From the NCBI GenBank assembly GCA_036345935.2, contig JADWOT020000002.1, positions 15,532,913-15,596,912 on the forward strand: a stretch of 64,000 bases of DNA, written 5' to 3'. Below the pieces are notes generated by a model, which saw nothing but the letters and a program-made list of their open reading frames with translations, was not told the DNA's origin and did no database searches. This DNA comes from Taenia hydatigena (taxonomy: Eukaryota > Platyhelminthes > Cestoda > Cyclophyllidea > Taeniidae). A program made the translations under genes and the position numbers. Below are positions 12,481 to 25,155 of the stretch, in pieces; within the stretch, counting starts at the first letter, position 1; each line of letters begins with the position of its first letter.

Positions 12481-12529
12481 CTTGTAAACGATTTCGATCC
12501 ACATTGGCTGGGAGGTGGCTTCCATGAAG

Positions 12530-13870
12530 ATTGAAGCTGCTGCAATGTCAGCAGTGGCGTGTCGGCATATTCGCAAGAATGTTTAATAGACTAGGCTTTC
12601 ACCTTTCCTTATTTGGCCTTCTTTTGCTTGGACGAGTGGGATGAATACAGGTGGGTGTCATTCCCCATCACTGGGGACGTAGGTAATGAGGTGGAGTAAC
12701 GAGGATTATGTACACTGGGGAAAGAACTGGTGCTGTTGCAAGTAGGCAGAGACACAGGCTTACGCGCGACTGAGCTTATTTAAGCTGCCATATTCACCAC
12801 TGCATCATTCTGAAGCGGTTTTGTCGCTTTGGCACGCCTGTTATGTGTGTGCTTGACTGAGTTTCTTTCTCAGTATTCAACGGGAAGCATTCGATGAACA
12901 GGCTTCTTACCGCGGAATCGTCGTCGACTGCCATCGGGGGAGAAGGGTACCCTCTAGGTCAGCACAACCTTCATCAATCTTATTCGTTACTGTGAGGGGC
13001 GTAGCCTTCACCAGTTTGTCCTTTTCATTACATCACTAACGATGGAGAACGCCACCAACCTGCACTCGCTTTAGTCTTTCGAAGGAAGTAAGAGCCAAGG
13101 AGGAATAGGTGTTTTCATTCGCTTGTGCGCTTTAAGGCAATTAGGCTGTGCAGACACTGCCTCCTCCGTAACTGGACTATGATTGGGCGCATGCCCTGCG
13201 GACGCCACATGCACACATCCCCGATTCACACTGGTTGAAGCCCAGCTTCTAGAGGGAGTGAGTGCGCTGCTTTGTGCGCAATTTGTAGCCACAATGCCAG
13301 CAGTGGTGTGCCGACATATCTGCGGAGGTGTGTAGATAGGTCTGATGTTCATTTCTTTTCACTTGACCTACATTCCCTTAGAAGCGTAGATCAAATGCAC
13401 GGGGCACCAATCTCCTTTCGCCGGTGATAAAATTAACAGGGCAAGGCAATGAGGGTATGCCACCGCTTCATCTACCAATGAGGACGGGTCTTTAGCCGCT
13501 TTAGTACGCCCATATGGTTGCTATACATACACTTCACTAAGTAGTCCTCACTGTTAGACGAGATGCGTCCGGCGAGCGCGCATCTTGTTGCGGAACCGTT
13601 GTCATGCGTCTGCAAGGGAGGGGTGGACCCTCTAGACCAGCATGCCACTCATCATTCTGCGTTGTTCATTACATTACCATTGAGAGTGCTTCCTACCTAC
13701 TGTCACTCTACTTGTTGCAAGGAATTGAAAGCCAGGGCAAAATATTAGTGAAGAACCTGTAATATATTGCAGTGAATTGATTGAAGGTCAAGATTGAATG
13801 AAGGACCACAATCTAGCTACTCAAGCAAAGGCAGACAGATGGCTGAGAAGGTGAATAGGCTCGAGTAACC
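12530..13870 (+). repeat. Two tandem diverged copies of a roughly 0.7-kb repeat
   Basis: Block 12541-12970 recurs at about 13291-13680 in the same orientation, offset by roughly 0.68-0.75 kb. Shared landmarks in order are GCAGTGG(C/T)GTG, CGCTTT(G/A)G, GCGGAA and ACCCTCTAG(G/A). The end, 13690-13870, matches window positions 1-180. Part of the first copy (12650-12830) also recurs at 18870-19070. The frame 13071-13352 (-) lies in this repeat and is not treated as a gene. Confidence 0.6.
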
Positions 13871-14400
13871 TCTCGTTTTACTTGGAGTGGCCGGCAATCA
13901 TGAGGCTACACTCGTGGAGTCTCTTAATGGCACATAGCATTGCTTTAGAGAGGTTTTAAAGCAGTGTGAGTGCAGGAAACGGTGGGGCGGAGGGCGAATG
14001 AAAAGTGAGTGCAAACGGAGAATGGAATGCTTAGGTGGGATGTTGTGATATTAACTTTCCCAACGTTGGCTGTTCTTCGGAGTCCTTGCATGAGGTGAGC
14101 TCTGAATCCAGGTTGAGCATTTCCTCATCGCAGCAAAAGCACCTCAGTCATTTTAATGCTCCATCACTCGACACATGTAACAATCCTTCCATTTGAACCA
14201 AATGCAAAGTGTCAGATAAACATTGACAGCCTGGTTTGTTTTTTACCTTTTTGCACTCTGGTGTAGAGCATTAGGAGGCTGCTATGACCGAAAATACACA
14301 ACGGTATTTCAATATGCCCTAAAAGGCTAATAAAAAGTTAGCGACTCACATTCAGCCCTCAAATCTATTATTATGTTAATTATTCTTGATATTGGCTTAG

Positions 14401-17400
14401 AAGCTACCTATGAAACCATTATTACGCCACTTGACCTCTAATATGATCAAGAGAAATTGTCTGTGTCCGATAGCTCTAGCGAACCTTCGGAAAGGTGGTC
14501 CTTTCCGTATTTCAACTTCAAGCATCTCTCCATGGCACCCTATGCTCACCAAACGCATCTCGTTCAACCAAGATGACGATTTAATTCAACAACTGTATGC
14601 TGCAAAGGAGCCAATGCAAAGAATCAGTTGCAGCACCATCAACGTTAGTAAATTATGTGGTAGTCAATCTGCCGTACAGGTTGACAGGTCGGCGTGTGTG
14701 CTTGCGCCTTCGACTGATTGGAGTGGTACCTGTCACAGGGACAGTCGCGATGTAGCGGTGACACTAGTCCTTCTCTACCATTGTTTAATCTTCATCACAC
14801 TGCCTCGTTTGCCACTTCACCAATGACGGAGAAAGTTGTCCACATGCACACACTCCATCATACCTATGCAGATGTGTTGGCGCACCACTGCTGACTTTTC
14901 AGCCAGGAATTACAAACATAGTAACAGCTCGCTCTGCCTCAAAGCTACTTCTTTGCCAATGTGGCGTCTGAAATGTGATGCTATAGGTATGAAAGAAGAG
15001 GTGTTTGTACTATTTTCGTACTTCGAAATTTGCAGATCTGTCGCCATTGATGAATGATGAGGTAACTTATTGCGCTTGGCCTTTGAGTTGTTGTCTGCAG
15101 ACTTAGAATTCAGTGGAATTGCGGACATTCCTAACATCTCGACCTCCTAGTTCTTATCGATGCCATCACCTCCCTCTCGCGCGTCATTGAAGAGCGTTCA
15201 AAAGTTAGTGTGACTTAAACCGCACGACGATATCGTCGACAAACCTGACGGGACGTGATGGAACTGCGTCTCGTTTCTTATTTCTCGTCTGTCAGGAATC
15301 CCGTGTCCCGTCCACGTGTTTGTTCAATCAATGTCCCATCGGGCATCTCGAGCATTACATAAATACATCTTCCAAATATATTAAGAGCACTGTTCTGAAA
15401 ATTAGTTGACATGCCTGTCAGACTGCTTGATGCTGATGTAGTAGCTGGGGGTGAATTGGGTGATGTTTGAGTTGACTAGGATGTCAACTTGCCAAATACT
15501 GGCTATTTGGCTTGGGGACAGGTAGACTAACCGTCCAACTAGTAATCATACGGTCCACGGCTAGTTGGCTGGTTCTTTAACTAAACGAATGGGCCGACTA
15601 ATTCTCTTGCAATCCAGCCAGCCAGCCAGCCAGTGACCCAAGGCAGCAGTCTAGCTAATTTCACAGTGCTGGGAAGGAGGCAGGAGTGTCGCCTCCCCGA
15701 ATCCATAAAGTCGACTTGTCATTGCCTCTCTCACTAAATGGGTCAGCGTTCATCCCGAAATGCCAGTGTGACCATCTAGCACTAGTGCCATCAAAATCAC
15801 ACTACGCCAACCTTTCAGCCTTGGTGTGCTCGTGACCGGCTACAGGACTAAACATTTGCCCTTCTTCCCTGCCTGCTTGATCTAAGTGCAGTCGCCTTGC
15901 ACAGGAGAGCGAAGATAACAATCTCACCTAACTATGATGGAATAAAGACTCAGCCCTCTGCTTTCAAGGATCCGGCATCTGCATTGTCCGGAGAAGGAGA
16001 TGCAATAGTCACCACACTTGCTGACGTTGATGGGCTGTTGTCTGAGAGGGAGCTGGACCTTGTCGACCGACCGATCCTAGTGCTGAAGCTACGTAAAAGA
16101 GCTGCTGAAAGGTGTACTACTCAGTAAATTAGTAAGGGAAAGATAGGAATTCAGGTTAATCTGGCGCTGCATCTACTTAGGATCGTTTGCACATCAAAAA
16201 GGAAAATTAAACTTAAAGAGGAAAACTTTAAGGGAAAAATGGATGAAGTCGATTAAGATTTGTTCGATTGAGCAGTTCTTTTGCCTATCAGGAAACATGT
16301 AATTATACTAGGCTGCTTATAATGCACATTCAAGTGCAATGCAAATGTGTCGTGATTTTTTCTGGTTTTCGCATGCTAACTTCAAGGTAAAATGGTGCCA
16401 TTGTAGGGCTCCAGATGTCAATCTTGGTCTATTTCAAGGCTCAAGATATCAGCTAAGCTCGAAGTTCAGCTTAAATGTGGTCACTGTATGACCTACAGAC
16501 AGATTTAGGTTGCTTTTGGAGCAAAGGATGTCATTCTAAAACCAGATATTGACCTCGATCAACCTGGCCATTCATGTCGGCAGTGAAGTGCCTCTGAAGT
16601 GTCAGTGGAATCAACAGTACTACGCTCCAGAGGTGACCTAGGTAGGAAGGCGTGCTCGTACTTGTGTTCGCCACTCAGGAGTCTTTAATCGCTATCACCA
16701 TGGCAGTAGTATTCGCCAATGCCTTCTTTTGCACGTACAGCTCTTGTTCTTTTCTGATCTCCACGCCCTGTGATGCACCAACCTTAAAGACTTCCAAAAC
16801 CAAGTAAAGGGCCTTTGTTCTCCTTATGGCGGCAGCAAAGCTAGATAGGTAAAATTGCTACTAGGGGAAGTAGCATTATAAAAGTATTTGGATCGTACTT
16901 AAAAATGAAGATAATGTGGAGTGCTAGTAGGAAGGACATTAGCTGGACTGTTAATCCAGCTCATCGCCCTTTTTTACCTTACACACAGAGCTTAAACAAG
17001 TGAATTTAAATAAAGTAAAAGGATGCTCTGAACAACAGCCGACGCCGCTCTCTGGTTGGAGTGAACTAGGATGCGAGCTAGGCAGCTGGCTAATCCGTTA
17101 AATGGTACACTAGCAGTGCGACAAGCTACTCAGTGGTTAGTCAGTAGCTATGTTGAATGTCAGTGTCACCCTAGGTAAGCTTAAAATGCGGTGCGTAGAC
17201 GCCAACTCTGTTAATTACAATCTCGATATGTGGTTAAGTTGCCACCTAATAGTGACGAAGCTCTAGATCATGAAGCTTTTCACCTCGTTTCCAACACAAC
17301 TGTGGCTTATTGTAGCCCATGGAATGGCTTGGCAGAGAGGTGAACCCAATATGAGCCAGTAAATCCTCCTCTTCTTAAATCGGGGCATCCGGTTGACTCA

Positions 17401-17993
17401 CTTGGTCCGCACTGCAAGGCAAGTCTTTCTCAGTGAAAGCCAAATGCTTTGCCGGTATCGCATTCCCTACTCAGCTTCCGATGATAAAGAAACCTTGCTC
17501 TCCTCTTTAGCATCCGATAAGTCTATTGTTGGAATGACTGTTAGTAGTCGGATTGCCGAGAGGTCGACTGCTCTGAATGACACAATCAGGGTAGAATCGC
17601 GCAGACACTCCCTTAACGCTTGCTTACACAGAGAAGAGTAGTCGACGCTGTAGAATCGTTCAGAGGTTTTTGGAGTGGGTTGAGAAACTGCTAGTTCAAC
17701 CTGACGTAATTACCCCTCTCTGCCTATGCCGATATACCAGCTGTGCAACCAACTTTGTTTAGCTTGTCACAGATGTCATTCGAATGTGAGAGCATTTGGC
17801 TAGTGAGAGAGGCATACGACATTTCGATGCTAAGAAGTGAAATGAACTTAAGGAGACAAATGTTGTGCATATTGGTAATTCTAGTGGATTATACGTATCA
17901 CTTACTGTTTCCTCCCCTAACTTTTTCGATTAATTCCGGACACCTTTACAGGCAACTACCTCGACCCTCACTCCCTATCGCCTACCCACCTAA
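14401..17993 (+). CDS. Unrecognised multi-exon gene, tentative five-exon model
   Basis: Proposed exons: 14401-14659, 15892-16111, 17434-17590, 17773-17874, 17952-17993. Acceptors are TTGGCTTAG, CTAAGTGCAG, CTTTCTCAG, TTGTCACAG and CCTTTACAG. Donors are G|GTAGTC, AAG|GTGTAC, AGG|GTAGAA and TTG|GTAATT, which are mediocre. Phases agree at every junction (1, 2, 0, 0), giving about 259 residues if exon 1 is coding from its first base. The product looks soluble, with an acidic/Gln patch (FNQDDDLIQQLYAAKEPMQR) and an Arg/Glu-rich C-terminal half. No domain was recognised. The first and last exons are the weakest, and the chain could be partly coincidental. Confidence 0.3.
14838..14900 (-). repeat. 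Short inverted copy of the 12.5-13.4 kb repeat
   Basis: The reverse complement carries the GTCAGCAGTGGTGCGCCAACACATCTGC block that matches 12545-12580 and 13295-13330. It falls outside the proposed exon 1 of the neighbouring candidate gene. Confidence 0.45.
15612..15634 (+). repeat. (CAGC)n microsatellite
   Basis: Five near-perfect CAGC units. It lies in a proposed intron of the tentative gene at 14.4-18.0 kb. The 15400-15480 flank resembles 703-780 (shared AGTTGACAT, TGATGTAGTA and TTTGAGTTG), another dispersed repeat. Confidence 0.7.
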
Positions 17994-18063
17994 AGCACCA
18001 TCGCTTATCCCATTCCCCTTTACTCGATGCTTCTCAAAATGGGCAATGAAAATTAGCAGTTGA

Positions 18064-18865
18064 TAGATCGCACCACCATTGCTAGAGTGAAAGGGGACGG
18101 GAGGTAAGGAGAACATATAAGAGCACGAGCAACCATGCAGCGAAAAAGAGAGGGAATAACAGCATCTAATTTTCTTTTGATTGATAATTACACCTATGTT
18201 ATCACCATCTCACCAAGTAGACTGCATTGGGGCAGCAGTTTTCAAATGCAAAGATTAGGTACGTATAGAAGAAGGCTGCGTAGACTGCCTCGCCATCCGA
18301 AAGCCTCATAACCAAGTCACCGAAACATAAACCTTGCGGCCATGTGGCTGCCTCACCTATCGTCAACGAGAAGACGAGGATTTGCGATTAATGTGCGAGT
18401 GTGCCGGACGCGAGTGAATGGATTATATGAAATTTTATGGACGATTTGATCCTACTCTACTCCTTTCAATTGTGTAAAGGTTAAGAAGGAAAACAAGCGT
18501 TAAAATGATCACGCTCTTTGCGATCCCTCTTGTCACAACCTGAGCAGAAACCAACTAAAGGTGAGCAAATAGTGCCTTCAATGCATTATTTGGAGAATTC
18601 CATTTCAAGCTTTGTGGTTGGCGCAATGCGTTGAAATGGACACCAAACAGGACTCTTAACATACGGAAGCTCAAAAACTCTACTGAAAGCAGGGAGGTAA
18701 AGAAGACTCCGGCTTATTCGTTTTTTTTCTGTTGCTCTTGCCTTTGGTGGACCCCTAAGATCACGACGACTATAAGAACTCGCTTGGGTTGGAGGGACAT
18801 CTCTATAGGTATTACTCATGTGAGAAGTGAGCGTATCTCGATGAGACGTTACGTTCACAAGATGG
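18064..18865. other. No gene recognised
   Basis: Overlapping frames exist on both strands (18586-18888 minus, 18631-18909 plus) but extend into the dispersed repeat and have no recognised domain. Confidence 0.35.
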
Positions 18866-19070
18866 TTGCAAGGGCAGGTGGGTGTCATTCTCCATCACTG
18901 GAGACATAATTGATGAGATGAGATTATGAAAATTAAGCACTTTTGGGAAAGGATTGGTGCTGTTGCTGCACCGCCACTGTCTCCGTGATTGGTGCTGCTG
19001 CGAGGATGCAGAGACACAGACGCACGCGCAACTCCGCTCATTTCAGCGGCCAGACTGACCACCGCAACAT
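18866..19070 (+). repeat. Third copy of the 12.65-12.83 kb repeat block
   Basis: Shares GCAGGTGGGTGTCATTC, CCATCACTGG(A/G)GAC and GGTGCTGTTGC and a cagagacaca block with 12650-12830, same orientation. The copy ends about 190 bp before the assembly gap. Confidence 0.65.
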
Positions 19071-19261
19071 TCACCATCGTTGACAATTATGAAGCCACTT
19101 CGTCAGGTCAACATACCTCAATGTTAGGCGGAAAGAGCTTTACGAACGCGCCTCTGGCTTCAGAACTGTCACCGTCAGCCTTCAAAGAAGGGAATTGCTC
19201 ACTAAATCAGCATCATATCACCAATGAAGTGTGCTATCTGGCTGTCCGCACTCTACTCATT

Positions 19262-19361
19262 NNNNNNNNNNNNNNNNNNNNNNNNNNNNNNNNNNNNNNN
19301 NNNNNNNNNNNNNNNNNNNNNNNNNNNNNNNNNNNNNNNNNNNNNNNNNNNNNNNNNNNNN
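19262..19361. other. Assembly gap of exactly 100 N
   Basis: A run of exactly 100 undetermined bases is the conventional placeholder for a scaffold join of unknown length, so distances across it are not reliable. It sits next to a dispersed repeat, which may be why the assembly broke here. Any frame crossing it is meaningless. Confidence 0.95.
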
Positions 19362-20170
19362 AAACATTAGGTGCTTGAGCGATAAAAGGGACAGAAATAA
19401 TCGCAAATTGGGGCACTCCACAACATCTTCCATAGAATACACAGTACTTTAAGGAAAATGGCGAGCTTGCTTATAGTTTGAGCCTTACATACGCGTGACT
19501 GCACATCGGGACAGGGAGTAAACCCAAGTGGTAGTCAAAAGTAGGAGCATGAAACGGTTGCAGCTGAGATGAGTGACTTAACTATTGCTTAATGTGTATC
19601 ATGCCTATAGCTAGAAGCACATTGCCAAGCAGGCGTGAATAGATCTAAAGCGAGAAGAGAGTTAAAACTTTTCATGAGTTCTTGTTGTGTTGTCGCTTTG
19701 GCTCATGGAATGGACAAATAAGGTATATCTATACAGCTGGTAGTAGGATTCGTTTTGGTTCAACCCCTCATCACAGTGTCGCATCCTACCTGCTTCAACA
19801 ATATTTTGCAGCTCATTATTTTGTTTACGTAATGTTTCCTTCTGTGGTAGATAAGCCAAATCGTTTCAGCAACAAGTGGCAAATCTATGACACAACAACC
19901 ACGAGGGGAATGGTTTGCTGTCGCATGAAGCAGTTGTCTATAATTAATGAGATGCAACAGCACTGATGTCATTGTTGGCACAAGTTGACGTAGCGCAGAT
20001 TGTGATGTTGAATTATTGCTTGCCTCATAGTTATACGAGGAAGAAGTGTGCAGACGCCGTGGGCACGTGATTTTGAAACTGGACGATACGGGAAGGACCG
20101 ATGTGCTAGCCTCAAGGCGTGACATTTGGATCGTTAGCATGCAAATCTTCCATGCTAGCACCTTTCAGCA
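19362..20170. other. Upstream region of the F-box gene
   Basis: A 133-codon minus frame (19760-20161) overlaps shorter plus frames. None has a recognised domain. No TATA box was seen just upstream of 20171. Confidence 0.35.
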
Positions 20171-21248
20171 ATGGTGAGTTTCGGTAGCCTTCAATTGTTT
20201 GCCGCATATCGCAGTTGTCATTTCCCGAATTGAACTCGTTTATTTGCTTAGCTGTTTGTCTCGCAGCAAAGTTTGTTCATGCCATTTCCATTCCCAGTCA
20301 TGATGGTGCACTTTCTTGACGCTTCAGACAGAAGATAGTTTGCAGCGTAAAATCACTGGTCTTCGACCTGAATTGGCGTTGCGAACTTGTGGGTTTCTTG
20401 ATGTGCCGGATTTGGTGAATGTATGCAAGAGTATTCCAAGTTGGAGGTGCATCCTCTCAACATGCCCATTCCCCACCCTCATACATAACCACATTAACCG
20501 GTGGAGTTGGTTAGACAAACGTCTTTGCCAGCTACTCTTCCCACAGTCCTCACCCACATCTTTTCAAAACGCTACCGAAGCCATTCGATATCGAAAGGTG
20601 CAAAGTGACTCTTATGAGCGTTTTATGTCGACACCTGCTCGTGGCAAAGTTCCGAGAACTGCACACTTTAGCATTTTGCCAGATCATAATGTAAGAGCGA
20701 TGTCAAAGGAGGAATTCGCACTGCGGATGGAAGCATCCAACATCCCGCTATTCGGTTACCTTTCGATGATCAAGTACCGATCTCACACGCGCATTGTCGG
20801 TATGCATGGCTGCATTTTTTCTGTTCATTCGGCTGAAAGAGGTAAGACTTTTATTTTGAGAGAGGCAACATTTGCAGGAGAACGAGATGGACATGACTGC
20901 TGTGACTGCATAATCTATTTGGCGGATGCTTCGCGTCTCCTGAGGGATGATTTTGCATCGACCTTGGAATCTCTTGCACCTCATCAAACATTGTCGATTG
21001 CGGTGATTATAAATGCGGAGGAAGATGAGTCAAGTGAGATGGATAGTCTGGCGCGATTCATTCAGAGCCTTGGTGGCTTGGACGGCTCTCCGCTGGCTAC
21101 TGTGCAGACGAATTGGCGATTGTGGTGCATTAGGCGCCATGGAGGGAACTTTACCAACTGGTCAGATTTGTTGGAATGGAGCTTTTACGACGTGATGTGC
21201 AAAAGACTTGAGAGTGGTCAGAAGCACGATTGCGTGGCAGGCGAGTGA
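20171..21248 (+). CDS. F-box protein, FBXO4-like
   Basis: Main exon 20328-21248 encodes about 306 residues. There is no in-frame ATG before the F-box and a TGA lies at 20301, so the start must come from an upstream exon. The best partner is 20171-20173, a lone ATG followed by a GTGAGT donor; acceptor CTTCAG ends at 20327 and both sides are phase 0 (intron 154 bp). The first 60 residues read as an F-box (LRPELALRTCGFLDVPDLV... ending RWSW), which would bind SKP1 in an SCF ubiquitin ligase. The C-terminal half (CDCIIYLADAS, LSIAVIINAEED, LARFIQSLGG, WSDLLEWSFYDV) matches, by eye, the layout of the small-GTPase-like substrate domain of FBXO4. FBXO4 in animals acts on targets such as TRF1 and cyclin D1; the target here is unknown. 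The orthology is inferred, the F-box call is firmer. No AATAAA was found close downstream. Confidence 0.72.
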
Positions 21249-24200
21249 CAAATCGTGTGATTGTATTCTTTGTGTATTTAACGTAGATGATGTCTTTGTT
21301 TGTTTCCATTACTTATATTGTGTGGTGTGAGTGAGGCATGGAATGACTTGTTTGGAATGCATTGCAGTCGTTGAGTTGCTACGCTGCTTTTGCAGGGTGG
21401 TTGGATAAGTAAAGGCAGACCTTTGTAGTACTGTGCTAAATGCTGTGGTGACAGAGTGCATTGGACCGGTAAAAGAATGAAGAGATGAATCAGTTAAGCT
21501 GGAACAACTTTAAACAAGACATTTGTGAGTGCCCTCTAAAATGCTCTTATTTTTTGTCACTTCGGAGCCCGAGACTGTAGAAAAAGAATGGGACTTGGAA
21601 AGATGAAAACCACAAACAGGTAATTGTTCCATCGAAAGTGAAATTATTGTGCAGTTTAGTCAGGATTGTTGAGAGGAAGCCGCGGAATTGCCTGGTTGCG
21701 AGCTGGCCTTGTCGTGGATTTGCATTGGTACTTTCCGCAAGTTATGGGAAGAGGGAGGACCTCAGCACCATTTGTCACGTTTTCTTCCTACAATGTCGAC
21801 CTAGGGAACTGTCTTTTAAAGTGGGATCATAAAAAGTCACATGAAAAGGAGCAACACAGGGGGGTGTATTTTTTTAGCGAGCTTTTGATCGCCCCCATGC
21901 CTTAGTTGCTAAGCTTCACAGGAAACTACTTAGGCAAACACTACAAAGATGAGGCAAATATGCTGCGATCCAAAGTGAGGTTCAACCATTTGGGAGTCAC
22001 CGTTGTTTGGCATGCTAAAGAAAGAGAGGAAAGAAGTAAGATGGAGGCAGTCCAGTGAACCCAGCATCAAATACCTCGTGCTAACATCTTTCATCATTGT
22101 TGGAAGTGGAGGTCGTACAAGGTCTCACTAGTTCCACTCTCATTGCTTCTATTTTCACCTGCCTAAATGCACCAGTGCGCACGCCTACAACGCATCAGTT
22201 TGAACTAAGCAGTCGACTTTTAATTTGACAATGAAGCCTGCATCCACCCTTCATAGGCATCCAATTGATGGACACCGAGAGGGACGAAGCAGTATTTACA
22301 ACGTCTACTTTAGTCCAACTTTCTTTCCGATGGGAGAAATAGCACTTCTGACTGTGCTGACATCACTTGTCGAATCGTGGAGTCGGTTCTCTATCCCATG
22401 TGATGGAATGTGGTTTTCTCGTGCTCTGCATGAATATTATCGAAATACTACAAAGTAAATTGTTTGTAGTACGCCATCTATCAGGAGGGCAGCTTTGTGT
22501 GGATGTGCATGTGCCTGGTCAGAGTTTGTCAAGGCTCATTCTTACTGCTTGCACAAAATAATGGCAAAATAATGGGTGGCCCTTGGCACTAATTTTGCAG
22601 CGTTTTTTGTTTATCTACTGTTGTGAGAATCGGACCATACAATAATCTAAGCGCGCGTTACAAAATCCTCCACAAAACTAAAAATGTTACAGCTTCGCAT
22701 GCAGCATTTGGATTAGAATCCGTGAAAGGAATTGCAATGCTTTAGCAGTTGGCTCAAATCCGCCTTTGATTACGCACATCACTTAGTCGCAATGGCTTAG
22801 CCTTCAGGTCACGCAAGTAGCCTCTTAGTCCACCTAAACGCTGGTGACGCATTCGCTGTAATGCAACCACGTGACCTCTCTACGACCACGGGACTACCTC
22901 GTGGTGCTAGCTGCAAGTCAACCTTATCCTAAAAGACCGCTACTGTAAGTCCTAATGCCGGAGGCCAAATTTTAGCCAGAGATCAGAGAGACATCTGTCC
23001 CTGATGGTTGGTAGTGACGTCTGCTCTTCATCAATGACCACAATTCCGCATTTGGCAGAATTGCTATTCACGAAAGGAAAACGGCATAACGCTGATGTGT
23101 ACGGTGCGTCTATCAGTGAAGACGTCAACCGAGTGATTGCTTGGCATCTCCTCCATCTCCTCATTGCCTCTACACAGCATAGCTAGGCAATATGGCTAGA
23201 CAGCACGGAAATTGGGGCAAGCTGGTTGGGATGAACAGACGCAAAACGTTACCTACAAGAGACAATTTGAGCCCCGCCTTTATTCACATGACCCTACTTT
23301 TAAGCCACTGTGCCCTCCGAACATGCCATAAAGTGGAATCAGAAAGGATTTAATGAAATCGGGTTGTAAAAAGAACCCTGACTATTAGTTGCAGAAAGTG
23401 CTGCATTTTGTGCTGGATTAGAGAGCATTAATGGTCCCCGAAAGCGAAGTCAATGCATGACGCCGTCACTTGGGACAGCGTCACATTCGCAAGGAGGAAA
23501 GTATATCGGCAGTGCTTACGTCTGAGGCACAAATGCATATTCGTGTTAACAATTAATCGGTACGCTTGAGACCACCGACTGTGTTGATTGTGGTGGGTGA
23601 AAAGGGGTTATTGTGTTGGTATGATGTTAAAGCGCCCTGAAAACCTGTGCACCAACTTAGGCTTGCAGCTGTTCGAAAGTTAGTAATGACAGTCTCGGCT
23701 GACCTCACTGTGCTACGTGTTCACACACAAAACTAAAGGCTCACCACGAGTGCGGTGTCCTGAACGTGGAGCTTATGGGGCCCAACCCACCCGCCTGCTG
23801 CAAATCTCTGCAGTCCCCCCACAGACAGGTAGACTATCCTTGTGATTATTTTAATCGAATTCATGAAACCTCGAATTATAGGAAATTGCAGAAGAGGAGG
23901 ATGATTTGTCGGGTGTATGATCCACCGTATCATCAGCAGCAGTGACACCGCCGATCACAATGAGAGAAGTTAATGTCAGGCGAAAAATCATTTAAATCTA
24001 ACTACCTTAAAGGAATGGCATTTTCACACAAAATAAACGATGAATACATGTTGCTTCAAAAAGAACATAGACATTCAAAACCTAAGTGCCAACAGTAAGC
24101 ACAAGAATCTGCCTATCGATGAATGCTGTACCTACCATAAGATATTACGGAGGGGTGTGCCCAAAATTTGGTTGCTCCCATCATCTAAATAACTATGCTT

Positions 24201-24504
24201 GACACGCGAAAACGATTGAAACTACTGGCGTGGCCTAGAGACCAGCCCATCGACGAAGGTACAAACACCATCCAAGTGACCGTAGAAGAGGCTTAGAGCT
24301 GGACAGGCGACAAACGCAAAATCACTTGTGCTGAGTACTTTTGTTGCCATGTTAAATTGTATCTACATTATATTTGGGTTAAATATAAGTAGCGAGCCAA
24401 GTCCTTCATTGTCCACAGCTGAGTGTGTGCCAGATATTACACGCATTATTCGCACAGGCTACATTTGCAGGGATTTCCTCATTCGTCTCCCCGTCTCCGC
24501 GCCC
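21249..24504. other. Gene-free stretch downstream of the F-box gene
   Basis: About 3.2 kb with short frames only. Near 22885-22915 a small inverted repeat ACCACG/CGTGGT could form a hairpin with a 9-nt loop. Nothing else was recognised. Confidence 0.35.
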
Positions 24505-25016
24505 ATGCCTAATGCGAGAAGGTTGAATGTTCTGAGACGCATTTCATGTCTTGCGCGATGGCCACTGTCGACGGCGGGCGATTCACGTTGTGTTCCTGCC
24601 TCTCGTCTAAAAGGTGAGGATAAGGAAGCATGAGCGCTACCTTGTTGCAGTGTTTATTATTGCTGCAAACTTAAAAGATAAAGTTGATTGAAAATTTTTA
24701 AAAATCTAATAGAAAGTGATGAAAATCTGGGAAAAGACGTATTCTAACTTACCTGTGTAATAGGAATCATGAAAATCATAAAATCGTATTTTAAAGACTT
24801 GTACAAGTGCCCTACTTGATTGTGCTTGCAAAGATTTCTGCATAGCATTTTTCCCATGGCAATTATTTTGCTTTGTTCATACCCAATACCCTTTTCGTGT
24901 GTTTAGCGGCATATATGGAATGCCGGGCTTTGGTGTGGCCGTTGCTACGTCAGGTTTGGTTTCAAATTGGCGCTAAAGAGTCCGGGTATGTGAGCTCCCA
25001 TTTTGGAAATTTTTGA
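24505..25016 (+). CDS. Candidate small two-exon gene with basic N-terminus
   Basis: Exon 1 24505-24613 ends AAAAG|GTGAGG; exon 2 starts after GTGTTTAG at 24907 and runs to TGA at 25014-25016. The intron is 293 bp, phase 1 on both sides, giving 72 residues. The N-terminus (MPNARRLNVLRRISCLARW) is Arg-rich, lacks acidic residues and looks like a mitochondrial targeting peptide. The rest contains a short aromatic segment (LVWPLLRQVWFQIG). An AATAAA lies at 25150-25155, about 135 nt after the stop. The open frame extends upstream of the chosen ATG, so the start is uncertain. The product was not recognised. Confidence 0.3.
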
Positions 25017-25155
25017 CTTATTTTATGCATGCGCATAAGTAAACCCGCGGTGTTGACAGGATAGCATAAGTGGCAACTTTTGAGGCTTGCTGAATTAGTG
25101 GCTTATGTAACGCTTGTGGTGAAATGATCGAATTCCACCGAAGTATTTAAATAAA

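Noticed and set aside
19231..19452. Frames reading through the N gap
   Set aside because: Undetermined bases cannot support a coding frame; the true length across the gap is unknown.
22885..22915. Hairpin ACCACG...CGTGGT considered as an RNA element
   Set aside because: A single 6-bp stem is common by chance and no further conserved structure surrounds it.
25078..25110. GLCNACG motif after a possible acceptor near 25087, resembling a GATA zinc finger end
   Set aside because: Only the second half of the finger is present, no matching CxxC with the TPLWRR-type core is in frame upstream, and a stop follows after a few codons.
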